64,000 bases of DNA. It comes from Candidatus Paraprochloron terpiosi LD05. GTDB lineage: Bacteria > Cyanobacteriota > Cyanobacteriia > Cyanobacteriales > Prochloraceae. Below the pieces are notes generated by a model that was not told the origin of the DNA, ran no database searches, and was given only the letters and a program-made list of their open reading frames with translations. Position numbers and translations under genes: made by a program. The DNA lies in the NCBI GenBank assembly GCA_018141785.1, contig CP073341.1, forward strand, positions 1,253,118 to 1,317,117, given 5' to 3'. This document shows positions 8,173-17,157 of the stretch, one piece after another; position 1 is the first letter of the stretch, and the number at the start of each line of letters is the position of its first letter.

Positions 8173-10179
8173 ATGGCAGCTTCGTTAAAAGCATCGCCCT
8201 CTGGGTTGAGAATCATAGACGTAGCCCGGAGTAAGAAGGGTTGGAACAAAGCAGATTACGCTTGGTGTGACGCTGCTAATGTTTCCATGGCTACACTTAA
8301 AAGGTTTTGGCAATGTCAGGCGATCGCCCAAGATTCCTTTGTGCGTATTTGCGCTGCGGCTGAGTGCAATTGGGAAGAGATTATTGAAAATGTAGAACAT
8401 AGGGAAATTAAACTTCCTGACTGGAAGCAGTGCTGTGAAAGGATGTTAGCAGCTCAGAAGGGATTGACTACAAATCAAATTACTGCTCGCGATGGAATCA
8501 AGTTTTCAGTGGATAATGAGGAGAAAGAGAAGGAGATTTACATTTTTGGGAAGTTAGTGGAGATAAAGCGACAGGAAAGGTTTCGGTTGACTGAAAGACT
8601 TTCTCCTGAGAGTGGTTCGGACTTATATAAACCAAAAGGAGATAAAAAGCTTGGATACAGTAAGTTTATCGCTAAATTGCAGGTATCTTCAAGGGAAGAG
8701 CAACCTTCACGGATAGCTATTCTTGGAGAACCAGGTGTTGGGAAGACGACATTTCTGCAAAAAATTGCTTTATCCGTTGCTGACAAAACTAACTACTTGC
8801 CAATTTGGGTATCTTTTGGGGATTTGCAGGAAAAGAGTATAGCAGAATATTTACTGTCGGATTGGCTGAAAATTGCTTTGGGAAAAGAGAATATTCCCGA
8901 AGCAGTTCAAGATAACCTAATTACACAGTTTGGGGAAAATAAAATATTGCTCCTATTGGATGGTATTGATGAGGTGGGAATGGAACCGGTTAAAATCTTA
9001 GAATCAGTGGGAAAACAGCTTACTGGTTGGGTTGGGAAAGCTACGGTAATTCTCACCTGTCGGCTGAATGTTTGGTATGAGAGTAAAAATCCTCTCACAG
9101 ATTTTCAGACTTATCAACTTCCTGGTTTTGAACTCAAGGAGCAGGTAGAGCGGTTTATTGCTAACTGGTTCAAATACGACAAGGTCAAGAAATGGGAGGA
9201 TTTACAGAAAAATTTTACCCAATCTGGAAATCAAAGACATTCCCAGTGGTTGCGGCTGCAAGATATGGCCAAAAATCCTCTCCGTTTGGCGATGTTGTGT
9301 TATATTTTGCAGGAGCAGTTGCAGCAGGAGCAGGAGCAAGAGAAGAAGTTTCCTGACACCTGGTTTTCTTTCTACAAACAGCTGGTAGAGGAAATGTATG
9401 AATGGAAAAAAGAAAGATTTCCTCTCAAGCCGGAGGAGAGGCAAAATCTGGATAAGAGTTTAGCACAATTGGCGCTATGGGGGATTGAAAGGAATCGGTT
9501 TCTTTTTTCATCTGCTCATCTGGAAGCAAAACTAAGGGAGGAGTTTCTGTTATTATCACTCCAGATTGGTTTAATCAATCAAGTGGGTATTGAGGAGGAA
9601 AGTGTCAATCAAAAAGTATATGCTTTTTGTCACCCAGCGCTCCAGGAGTATTTTGCAGTTCTAGGGATAGGTAAAGATAAAGACTGGCGATATTTTTTGC
9701 ACCTAGAGAAAGGTACTACTTTGATTTTTGAGATCCAGTGGAGAGAGGTGTTTGTACTCTGGTGTGAAACAGGAGAATCCCAAAGGGAAGAAGGAATTTC
9801 TCTTATTTATCAGCTAATTTATTTAGCAACTGATAATTATTATCAACAAGCTGCCGAAACTCTAAAGGAATTGTTAGATTCTATGAATGAAAAACTACGT
9901 CAGTCTGTTGCTCTGGGTTTCAGACGGCCTTGGATTATTAATTCAAATACTCATCCGACTGGTAATTCCCATGTTATTGAGATTCTAACTAAATTATTAG
10001 AACTAAGCGATGATGATATCACTCGTTTGGAAGCTATCTGGAGCTTAGGCACTCTGGGAGCTGGCAGTCATAAAGCGAAAAAGACTTTAAATTATTGGCA
10101 AGAGAAGTACTCGGATGAGGAACTTCGGGAGGAGATTAGACGGAGTCTCATAAAGATAAAAAGGTTGAGGACAAAGTAA
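8173..10179 (+). CDS. NACHT-family NTPase with HTH-like N-terminus and HEAT-like C-terminus
   Basis: About 668 aa from the ATG at 8173 (AAGGGAG upstream; an in-frame GTG at 8068 lacks one). Residues 10-75 form a small HTH-like domain (GWNKADYAWCDAANVSMATLKRFWQ...AAECNWEEI). The NACHT module follows: Walker A GEPGVGKTTF near 185, Walker B LLLLDGIDEVG near 258, and CRLNVWYESKNPL after it. A helical region ends in FCHPALQEYFAVLG, and the tail has HEAT-like repeats (LEAIWSLGTLGAG). Bacterial NACHT proteins act as phage sensors in several defence systems; that role is inference here. It is divergent from three coiled-coil/TM proteins and surrounded by toxin-antitoxin genes. Confidence 0.85.
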   Translation: MAASLKASPSGLRIIDVARSKKGWNKADYAWCDAANVSMATLKRFWQCQAIAQDSFVRICAAAECNWEEIIENVEHREIKLPDWKQCCERMLAAQKGLTTNQITARDGIKFSVDNEEKEKEIYIFGKLVEIKRQERFRLTERLSPESGSDLYKPKGDKKLGYSKFIAKLQVSSREEQPSRIAILGEPGVGKTTFLQKIALSVADKTNYLPIWVSFGDLQEKSIAEYLLSDWLKIALGKENIPEAVQDNLITQFGENKILLLLDGIDEVGMEPVKILESVGKQLTGWVGKATVILTCRLNVWYESKNPLTDFQTYQLPGFELKEQVERFIANWFKYDKVKKWEDLQKNFTQSGNQRHSQWLRLQDMAKNPLRLAMLCYILQEQLQQEQEQEKKFPDTWFSFYKQLVEEMYEWKKERFPLKPEERQNLDKSLAQLALWGIERNRFLFSSAHLEAKLREEFLLLSLQIGLINQVGIEEESVNQKVYAFCHPALQEYFAVLGIGKDKDWRYFLHLEKGTTLIFEIQWREVFVLWCETGESQREEGISLIYQLIYLATDNYYQQAAETLKELLDSMNEKLRQSVALGFRRPWIINSNTHPTGNSHVIEILTKLLELSDDDITRLEAIWSLGTLGAGSHKAKKTLNYWQEKYSDEELREEIRRSLIKIKRLRTK

Positions 10180-10298
10180 ATCGGAGGTGAGCATGTCCGG
10201 GGATATTGATATATAAACGAGGCAGGGGACAGCACCCCATTTGTAAATACGCCTGCGCGAATGGCTATATATCCACGTGTTGGTGGGCGATACCCACC
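10180..10298. other. Convergent intergenic spacer with a GGTGGGCGATACCCACC hairpin
   Basis: Lies between the converging NACHT gene and the decayed end of the MotA-like gene. Around 10281-10298 it holds a short inverted repeat (GGTGGGCGATACCCACC) of a kind that recurs at 41790 as GTGGGCATTGCCCAC. It could serve as a bidirectional terminator. Confidence 0.4.
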
Positions 10299-12388
10299 CT
10301 ACAGCTCTACAGGGTCTTCTTTTGGGGAATTAGAATTGTCTTGATTCTCGCTCCCGTCTCGGTTTTGTTGTAAAATCTGGATTAATTTAGCTAGTTCGGA
10401 TTGGTTGGCTTGCAAATTACTTGTACAATCTTTGAGTTGCTCTACTTAGGAGTTATTGCGCTCCTTTAACTGGGTGGTCATCTCTCGAACAGACTTGATT
10501 ATTTTGTCCAGTGATTGTTGATTATTGTCAAGGAATCCTTTCAGAGAAACTCCCAGTGCTGCTATATTTTCTGCTTGAAGCTGTAACTGAGTGATGATAT
10601 CGGTGAGGGACTGTTGATTATTTTGATTCAACTGGATAACTGCTTTTTGGAATGCTGCTACATTATCTGCTCCCTGCTGTAACTGAGTGGTAATATTAGG
10701 GATTGTTGATTATTGTCATTGAACTGTTTCTGAGCACCCCCTAGTGCTGCTACATTATCTGCTCCCTGCTGTAGCTGAGTGATAATATCGGTGAGGGATT
10801 GTTTATTATTGTCATGGAACTGTTCCAGAGAAACCCCCAGTGCTGCTATATTTTCTGCTTGAAGCTGTAGTTTAGTAGAAATCAGAGTCAAAGACTGTTG
10901 ATTATGTTGATTCAACTCCCCAACTGCGTTTTGGAATGCTGCTATATTTTCTGCTTGAAGCTGTAGCTGAGTCATAATTTCAGTTATTTTTGCTGACTGC
11001 TGATTTAAGCTCTCCACTTGTTTTTGTGCTAATTCTACCATCTCTGTGGTAGAGTTTTGAAGTGAGCGGATCTCTCCTTCTATAGATTTTGTGGCACTTT
11101 GCAAATTTGATACTGATTCAGAGAATTGTTGTTGGGTACTATCTAAGGTTTCGGTAGCTTTTAGGAGACGCTCAGGAAATTTACTCTTCAGAATTGTTTT
11201 GGATGCTGCTGCAAAAGTATTAGCACTTTTCTGCAACTTCTCAGAAGATTCCCCAAATTGACTGTAAACTTTCTCTGCTAATTCATTGGCTCTCTGATTT
11301 CCAGCAATAATTTCATTCACATTATCATCCAAACGGGATACGGTTGTGGCAAATACTTCTGCTGCATTAGTTAAGTTTTGGGTAATTTTTTCCAGATTTT
11401 CGGAAAATTTACTCCGCTCAATTATTGCAGCAGCAGAGGCAAAAATACCCGCTCCCTCCTTAAAGCTTTGACATGTGGCGGCAAAATTCTCGTTTTCTGC
11501 TGTAACTTTTTGAACTTGCTCTTTCAGGGAAGAGGTTGCCTCCTGAAAAATTTCCGCTCCTTGCGATAAAGTAGTAGAAGACTTTAGCATTCCTTCATAA
11601 ACCTGCTCTGCTAGCTGATGAGATTTTTCATTTTGGGCAGCAATTCTGTTTGCTGCTGGTGTCAGAGTTGACTCTAATACTTCCCGAACGTTCTTGTGAA
11701 ACCTCGTTAAAAACTCATCTTGCTTATCTACCATGCGGTTGACAGCTTTATCCAGACGGGTATGACCTTCTATAGTGGGGTGTAAAACATTATCCAGGTA
11801 ATCTTCTAAGGAGCTAATTAGCTTTTCCTTTGCTAAACTGGTGTTCCAGCACAGATTCACAAATGTCAAGGCAGCACTGCAAGCAATGGCAATTAAGCTG
11901 GTGATGAAAGCAATGCCCATTCCTTGCAGAGGTTGCTGTAATTGAGTCAGCAAGTTTTCCAGATTACTGTTATTTTGATTAATTATACCACTAATGCTAG
12001 ATAGGTTGATGGTAATGCCCAAAAAAGTGCCTAATAAACCAAAGGATATCAAGAGGTTGGGGAGGAAGCGGCAAAATGCATCCCATTTCTCGCAGGTTAG
12101 CGGGATAAAAAAGCTAAACTTCTCTTCGCTATAAATACCATCTACTAGAGCGCCGGTATTCACTTGTTCTAGTTTTCTGCTCGCTTTCTTGAATCTCTTC
12201 TCGAGTTTATCAACAATTTGCGGTTGTATAGAGCTTGTTTTGTTCAGCAATCCTGTGACTTTCTTAGCTGAATTCATGATATGGTTATAAATGGTTCGTC
12301 GGAGGAAAATACAAGCTATAGTGGGTAAGATGATTAGCACTATACACAGGAAAAGAAGCCAGGGTGGTAATATTAATGAGTCTAACAC
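10299..12388 (-). pseudogene. MotA/TolQ/ExbB-like proton channel with long coiled-coil tail (ZorA-like), 3' end decayed
   Basis: The open frame 12388-10658 encodes 576 aa. It has an N-terminal TM helix, then two channel helices of the MotA/ExbB type (LPNLLISFGLLGTFLGITI; MGIAFITSLIAIACSAAL), then ~380 residues of coiled coil. These end in imperfect repeats of about 34 aa (QQSLTDIITQLQLQAENIAAL). Beyond the stop the same repeat resumes in another frame (10631-10446). After an in-frame TAA it continues as EQLKDCTSNLQANQSELAKLI to a stop at 10299. One repeat lacks 4 nt relative to its neighbours, which explains the shift. The channel part is intact, so a shortened protein may still be made. Channel plus long cytoplasmic tail is the ZorA plan. 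Confidence 0.75.
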
Positions 12389-12570
12389 AATAAATTAGTC
12401 CTTTACATTAAATTCGTTGGGTGGGAACTTTTTGCCACCCTCTGTGCCTCTGTGCCCGGACTCGAAGTGAGAGAGTCCGCGTGAAACACAATTATCTCAT
12501 CCAGAAAGGGACATGGTGAGCAACGGGGATATTAATACAGGATATCATATTTTTGTCCCCATTGCCCCCC
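12389..12570. other. Spacer with a repeat of the 'gtgcctctgtgcc' type
   Basis: Contains CCTCTGTGCCTCTGTGCCC at about 12440-12458 and a small CGGACTCGAAGTGAGAGAGTCCG hairpin just after it. Related repeats (CGCAGAGGCGCAGAGGCGC) occur at 17127 and 48121, making this a dispersed intergenic repeat. No gene seen. Confidence 0.45.
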
Positions 12571-12666
12571 CTACAGACCTAGGAGTTGATTTTTGGCTGT
12601 TTCAAATTCTTCCTCTGACAGATGTCCCTCCTTTTTCATTTGAATTAATTTTTGCAATTCCTCCAT
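12571..12666 (-). CDS. SHOCT-type short domain, free-standing or frameshifted tail of the tubulin-like protein
   Basis: Read from ATG 12666 this encodes 31 aa (MEELQKLIQMKKEGHLSEEE...LLGL), a textbook SHOCT domain: a short oligomerisation module normally found at C-termini. The frame is open upstream to the run of six C (minus strand) at 12700-12705 within the tubulin-like gene. There a one-base slip would replace the ending TPQQQ-stop by TPNNNKVETSPNF and fuse the SHOCT domain on. I judge it the ancestral C-terminus; whether a sequencing error, a mutation or a programmed shift separates them is open. Confidence 0.6.
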   Translation of the reverse strand: MEELQKLIQMKKEGHLSEEEFETAKNQLLGL

Positions 12667-12688
12667 AAAATTAGGCGATGTTTCGACC

Positions 12689-15600
12689 TTATTGTTGTTG
12701 GGGGGTATCATTTACGTCCTCAACCACTTCTTCTGCTGGCAAAGCTGGAGGTTCTGCTTCCCAAGGCTCAGCTTTTGCTTGCAAAGCGGGAGTGCTTGGT
12801 GGCTGAATTACTTCCTGTGTCTCTCCCTTCCCATTGATTTTCTTTTCCATGCGAAGGCGGAACCGCTCAATCACTCCATTTTCAATAACTCCATTTTCAA
12901 TTCCCACTACATGGTCTTTATAAGGACTATTGGGATGATTTTCTGGTAAGCTATCCACTTCTTTAATAAATTCCCGCACTGTGGGTAAGTAATAATCCTT
13001 CCAAAGTTGGGGTTTTTGTTCTATGTTATTTTCCACCAAAGCTAACATTTGCTTTAAAGCATCGCTTATATCTTTTCTTTCTGCAATTTTTTCCAAAGCT
13101 TGACCCCAGTTTTCACTGAAAATAACAGTTTCCGTTGTGCCACGCAATTCGTCTTTTATGTCAAATTTTAACCTCACCTTTTCTCGCTTTCCTAAAGCGA
13201 GCACAGGATAGAAAATCTCCTCCAAGTCCTCCATTTCATCAGCGTCAGGGGGGATAATATCTCCCAAAGGAATGGTATCGTCATTATGGAGAAAAGCTCC
13301 CGATTTCTGAGCGGTGGTGTAAATTTCCCGCATATCCTCCAAACCGTCGATTAACCTGAGAGGGAAACCAGCGTACTCGTGGACAAATAAAATTTCCTCT
13401 TCTTCCTGAATAGGCTTAATTTGGTCGTCTTTAACGGTCAAATTCTCTTGCAGTAACTTTTTGAACTGCTTCACTTCCTGCTCTTCCCTGTCTTTAAAAC
13501 CGACGCAGAACATCTTTTTTCCGGCATCGTTGCGGTAGTAAGCATCGTCTAAGTTCAGATCCAAGAGGGGTTGGGAATCTTGCTGGAGGATTGTCTTCAG
13601 GAGTGCCTCTGCCTTATCTATATTGTTGTATTTAGCCATGAAGCGCTTGATGACAGACTGAACCATATTAGTGCCCCGAGAACCAAAATATCTGTCAATG
13701 GCTAGGTTGATTTCCTCTTTTAATCGTTCTTCCGTGGGGGTATCCCGATAGACAAAACCCCCCAGAGAGTTTCCCCTCCCCAATGCTGCGGTTATTTGGG
13801 CACTGACAGACTTCAGCGAGTCAATATCGGAGAGCAGAGCATTGGTGTACTCCTCAATGTCTTTCTCTTCAAAGATAGCCTCTCCACTCAATTCGTCCTG
13901 ATTTATTTCTTGCTGTAATTCTTCTTGCTTGTTATAGTAGCTTTTCAAGTTTTCCACCAAACCACTAAAACTAGCTGCTTGAGTAACTCGCTCCTGCACT
14001 TGCTGCTGCAAAGCTTTGACAATTTCCAGCCCTTCTCGCGCTACGGCAAAGTCAAAATTGTGCTCAATGAGCTTCTTTCCTTCTCGCACCAATCGTCTCA
14101 TAGCTTCCTGCACTTGGCTATGCTTGCGATTCAGGAATGGGAGGTTAAATTGTTCCTCAATATCCTGGATAGTTTGTTGGGCATATTGGCATTTTTTATC
14201 CAAATCTTCCAAACTCCGGTTACCCCCAAAGCTTTGCAGGTGCTCTTCTAGGTTTAATCGGGATCTATTCAGCTCCGTAGTTAAAGCCTCCAACCAACTG
14301 CGACTACTTCTCAGGGAGAAGTCAGGGTTGCCAGGAGTGAGTAATTGATCCAAGAAGTTATCTATATTTTCCTTGAATTGTTTCCTCACCCCCTTAGCAC
14401 TCTCTTCCAGTCTGGTGAGCCAAACGCCCCGGTTAGCCTCAGTTTTCCCTGGTGCAGTGGTGGTAAATTGTTTGCGTAATTCTGTCCGTAACTGCTGGAG
14501 CAGCGCCTGGCGGACATCTTTCTTCTTCTCACACTGGTAAATTTTGCGCTCCAACCGATTCTTCCAAGGGTTGAGGGTGTTGGTGAAAGTTTTATTGTTT
14601 AAGATAGTAGCTGCTTCTAGTTTGCTCTTAAAGCCATCTTTGTTAGCTAAATCGTCGTACCAGTTCCGGAGAAACCGATCTAGCAAGAACTCCGCCTCCT
14701 GCTGGCGTCCGTCTCCCTTTAACCAGAAGTCTCCCAGTCGCCTACTAATGCGATTTAAAGCCATTTGCAGAATAGTCTCCCGAGGGAAATAAATGGCAGC
14801 CAGTCCAAAAGTCAAATAACCTTGAACATTGCGACGGGGGTGATTATCCTGTTGCAAAAGCATGGCTTGGTTAAAATTATCCCTCGTACTCTGGAGGTTA
14901 GTTTCCAATTCACTATAAAACCCCAGGGATATTTTCTGCGCAATGACATTACAGAGCTTCCTCGTCTCATATATCTTATAGTCCCCTGCTGTTTCCCCAG
15001 AAACCAAATAGGTGTAATCAAAAGGGGGACGCTGCTCTTCTACTCGCTCTCTTTCTTGCCTTTGGTAACAGGCTTCAAATTTGGTACTGGGGGTGGTATA
15101 GTGATTTAGTTCTTTGAGAGCAGCGTAGGTATTGGCTCTCATACTAGAAGTGTTACCGTACAACTTCGGCTCTATCACCAAATAGCCCACAATTTGCACT
15201 TTTTTCCGACTGAAAGACTTCCTGAGAGTATAGGCAACATCTAAGAACATGCCACTTCCAGTGCCACCACAGAGAGAACCCACCACAAAAATATGTAATC
15301 CTTCTGGTACTTTCCCCCCCTGTTGGATCAAACTAGCCTCATGACCTCTCGTGCGCTTATCTGCCTCGGTTAGGGCTGCTTTAATCTTCTCATAGTTCTG
15401 AAAAAATGCCAATCTCCCCACCGGGCGAATCCCTTTAGCCCCCTCTTCCACTGCTTTGATATTCCGCAGTAATTGTTTCGGAAACCAGCTACTGATATGG
15501 TGGTAGGGACTGCTGCGCTCGTCAGAAGAGCGACGTTCTAATCCTTTGACGAAAGTAGTTACTTGGGTGGCACTCATGGTAGCATTTATCTTTTCCGACT

Positions 15601-15820
15601 CCCGGAAACGGAGGTCCACACCATGATAAATACTCCCGGTGCGCAAACCAGATATTTGAGCTGCCCCTTTATCCGTGTCAATGTGAACAAAACTAACAAT
15701 GGGTAAATTAGTTAAATCCCCATAGCGATCCACAATTAACCTGCGGATACGCATTAACACATCTCTCCCCGTTCCCCCTAAACCAATACAAATAGTGCGA
15801 TGAATTCCTCGTTCTGGCAT
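12689..15820 (-). CDS. Tubulin_2-type GTPase-like protein
   Basis: A 1043-aa protein. The N-terminus (RTICIGLGGTGRDVLMRIRRLI) and the loop LHIFVVGSLCGGTGSGMFLDVAYTLRK near residue 180 carry the nucleotide-binding GGTG and GGTGSGM signatures of the Tubulin_2 / tubulin-like family. The middle third is helical and coiled-coil-rich (560-720), and the C-terminal third is acidic with a disordered Pro/Glu tail. Such proteins are thought to polymerise or act as large GTPases and occur beside vWA and membrane-channel genes in bacteria. It sits 84 bp downstream of the vWA gene and upstream of the channel gene, all on one strand, so they probably form an operon. ATG 15820 is preceded by GGGAGG. Confidence 0.85.
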   Translation of the reverse strand: MPERGIHRTICIGLGGTGRDVLMRIRRLIVDRYGDLTNLPIVSFVHIDTDKGAAQISGLRTGSIYHGVDLRFRESEKINATMSATQVTTFVKGLERRSSDERSSPYHHISSWFPKQLLRNIKAVEEGAKGIRPVGRLAFFQNYEKIKAALTEADKRTRGHEASLIQQGGKVPEGLHIFVVGSLCGGTGSGMFLDVAYTLRKSFSRKKVQIVGYLVIEPKLYGNTSSMRANTYAALKELNHYTTPSTKFEACYQRQERERVEEQRPPFDYTYLVSGETAGDYKIYETRKLCNVIAQKISLGFYSELETNLQSTRDNFNQAMLLQQDNHPRRNVQGYLTFGLAAIYFPRETILQMALNRISRRLGDFWLKGDGRQQEAEFLLDRFLRNWYDDLANKDGFKSKLEAATILNNKTFTNTLNPWKNRLERKIYQCEKKKDVRQALLQQLRTELRKQFTTTAPGKTEANRGVWLTRLEESAKGVRKQFKENIDNFLDQLLTPGNPDFSLRSSRSWLEALTTELNRSRLNLEEHLQSFGGNRSLEDLDKKCQYAQQTIQDIEEQFNLPFLNRKHSQVQEAMRRLVREGKKLIEHNFDFAVAREGLEIVKALQQQVQERVTQAASFSGLVENLKSYYNKQEELQQEINQDELSGEAIFEEKDIEEYTNALLSDIDSLKSVSAQITAALGRGNSLGGFVYRDTPTEERLKEEINLAIDRYFGSRGTNMVQSVIKRFMAKYNNIDKAEALLKTILQQDSQPLLDLNLDDAYYRNDAGKKMFCVGFKDREEQEVKQFKKLLQENLTVKDDQIKPIQEEEEILFVHEYAGFPLRLIDGLEDMREIYTTAQKSGAFLHNDDTIPLGDIIPPDADEMEDLEEIFYPVLALGKREKVRLKFDIKDELRGTTETVIFSENWGQALEKIAERKDISDALKQMLALVENNIEQKPQLWKDYYLPTVREFIKEVDSLPENHPNSPYKDHVVGIENGVIENGVIERFRLRMEKKINGKGETQEVIQPPSTPALQAKAEPWEAEPPALPAEEVVEDVNDTPQQQ

Positions 15821-15904
15821 ATGAATTTACCTCCCAATAATTAACAACTATGTTCTAGTATAGCCAACCTAAATGATATCACATTCGGTAACCCAACCTA
15901 CAAT

Positions 15905-17095
15905 CTACTTCTCAATCTTGATGTCAATTTCAAAATCCCGATTACTTTTAGATGGATCAGGACAATTTATACTGATTGTATCACCCGATATAGGCTCCCG
16001 TTTAGTAACTTCCTTCCCATTATAATAAATTGCTGGCCCTTCCTGTTTAGTAACTTCCTCCCCATTATCATCAATTGCTGGATCTTTCGGGAGAGTAACG
16101 AGAAACAACCTATTCCCCTTCCGTTCCAAATAACCCCGCACCTCCTCCCCAGCACATTCAATCCTATCTATACTATCATATCCCCCAATGTCAATCCTCC
16201 TATTTACAGCTAAAAGAAATTCTTCCTCCTCTCCCGGTTCCGTTTCCGGATATTTCACCACAACTGTCCACTTTTTCCGCCTACCCCACAACTCCTTGAA
16301 ACCCAGACCTAAAATTGCAACTAAAATTGCAGCTAAAATTGCAGCTAAAATTGCAGGTAACCAAAGTTGCCCAATTAAATAAGGAGTAACCAAACAAGTT
16401 TCTTTTCCTCCAGGTGCTGGAGTGCAGAATTCTTGAACTGTAGGGGGAATATCCACCACACTCAGTTTATAGACTTCCCCATTCCCCGTAACTATCTCTC
16501 GCGATCGCTCCTTTAAGGGTAAAATATTTAACCAATCCCTCCTTGCTTGACTTTCCGAAGAATTTTCATCCCGAAAAGGGCTGTCAGCAGGGGTTTCAAT
16601 CCAATCTGCTCCCGAATTGGTTCCCAAAGGAGCATCAGTGATCCACACTACAGACTGGGGTTTAATCTTCCTTCCAGCTTCCAGACGACACTGATTTAAT
16701 CCAGCAAGGTACTGATAGATATATAACTCCCCTTTGAGAATATCCGTATTCCGCAACTTGAGATCCGGTGGCAAGGGAATAGCGTCCAGAATTTTCTGGA
16801 TATCCTCTTTCCTACCTTGAAAGGCTATAGCTTTATCCTGGAAATCGACTTCACTAGCAAAAGGAACCACATAAACTGTATCCCCCTTTTCCAAGCTATC
16901 TTGGACAATTTGACTCAAACGAATCCTTCCTTCAGCATTGAAGTCCACGCTTTCCGTCAAGTCCATAGCTAAAACTACATCTCTATCTCTCCCTTGAAGG
17001 AGAGCAACCAACTCCAACCCCTGCTGTTGCCAAGGTTTCAGGGGTTGCCCAGTGGTAACGTTAGAACAAGTCTCGCTCAATTTAGTTAGATTCAT
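15905..17095 (-). CDS. vWA-domain membrane protein of the tubulin-like cluster
   Basis: A 396-aa protein. A vWA domain (about 35-215) has a MIDAS-type start VVLAMDLTESV and VVWITDAPLGTNSGAD, consistent with metal-dependent protein binding. One TM helix follows near 245-275, built of a short repeat (AILAAILAAILVAILGLG) that comes from tandem TTGCAGCTAAAA units in the DNA. The C-terminal ~110 aa hold two copies of an NGxEVTK(Q/R)E motif and may form a beta domain. First gene of the presumed vWA-tubulin-channel operon. It plausibly senses or organises; no enzyme motif seen. Confidence 0.8.
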   Translation of the reverse strand: MNLTKLSETCSNVTTGQPLKPWQQQGLELVALLQGRDRDVVLAMDLTESVDFNAEGRIRLSQIVQDSLEKGDTVYVVPFASEVDFQDKAIAFQGRKEDIQKILDAIPLPPDLKLRNTDILKGELYIYQYLAGLNQCRLEAGRKIKPQSVVWITDAPLGTNSGADWIETPADSPFRDENSSESQARRDWLNILPLKERSREIVTGNGEVYKLSVVDIPPTVQEFCTPAPGGKETCLVTPYLIGQLWLPAILAAILAAILVAILGLGFKELWGRRKKWTVVVKYPETEPGEEEEFLLAVNRRIDIGGYDSIDRIECAGEEVRGYLERKGNRLFLVTLPKDPAIDDNGEEVTKQEGPAIYYNGKEVTKREPISGDTISINCPDPSKSNRDFEIDIKIEK

Positions 17096-17157
17096 GATAG
17101 GTGATTTGATTATAATAAAGTTTCACGCAGAGGCGCAGAGGCGCGGAGAGGAAAGGG

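Noticed and set aside
16310-16355. Tandem TTGCAGCTAAAA repeat as a regulatory microsatellite
   Set aside because: It lies within the vWA gene and simply encodes the alternating AILAAIL membrane helix; only its length variation might matter.
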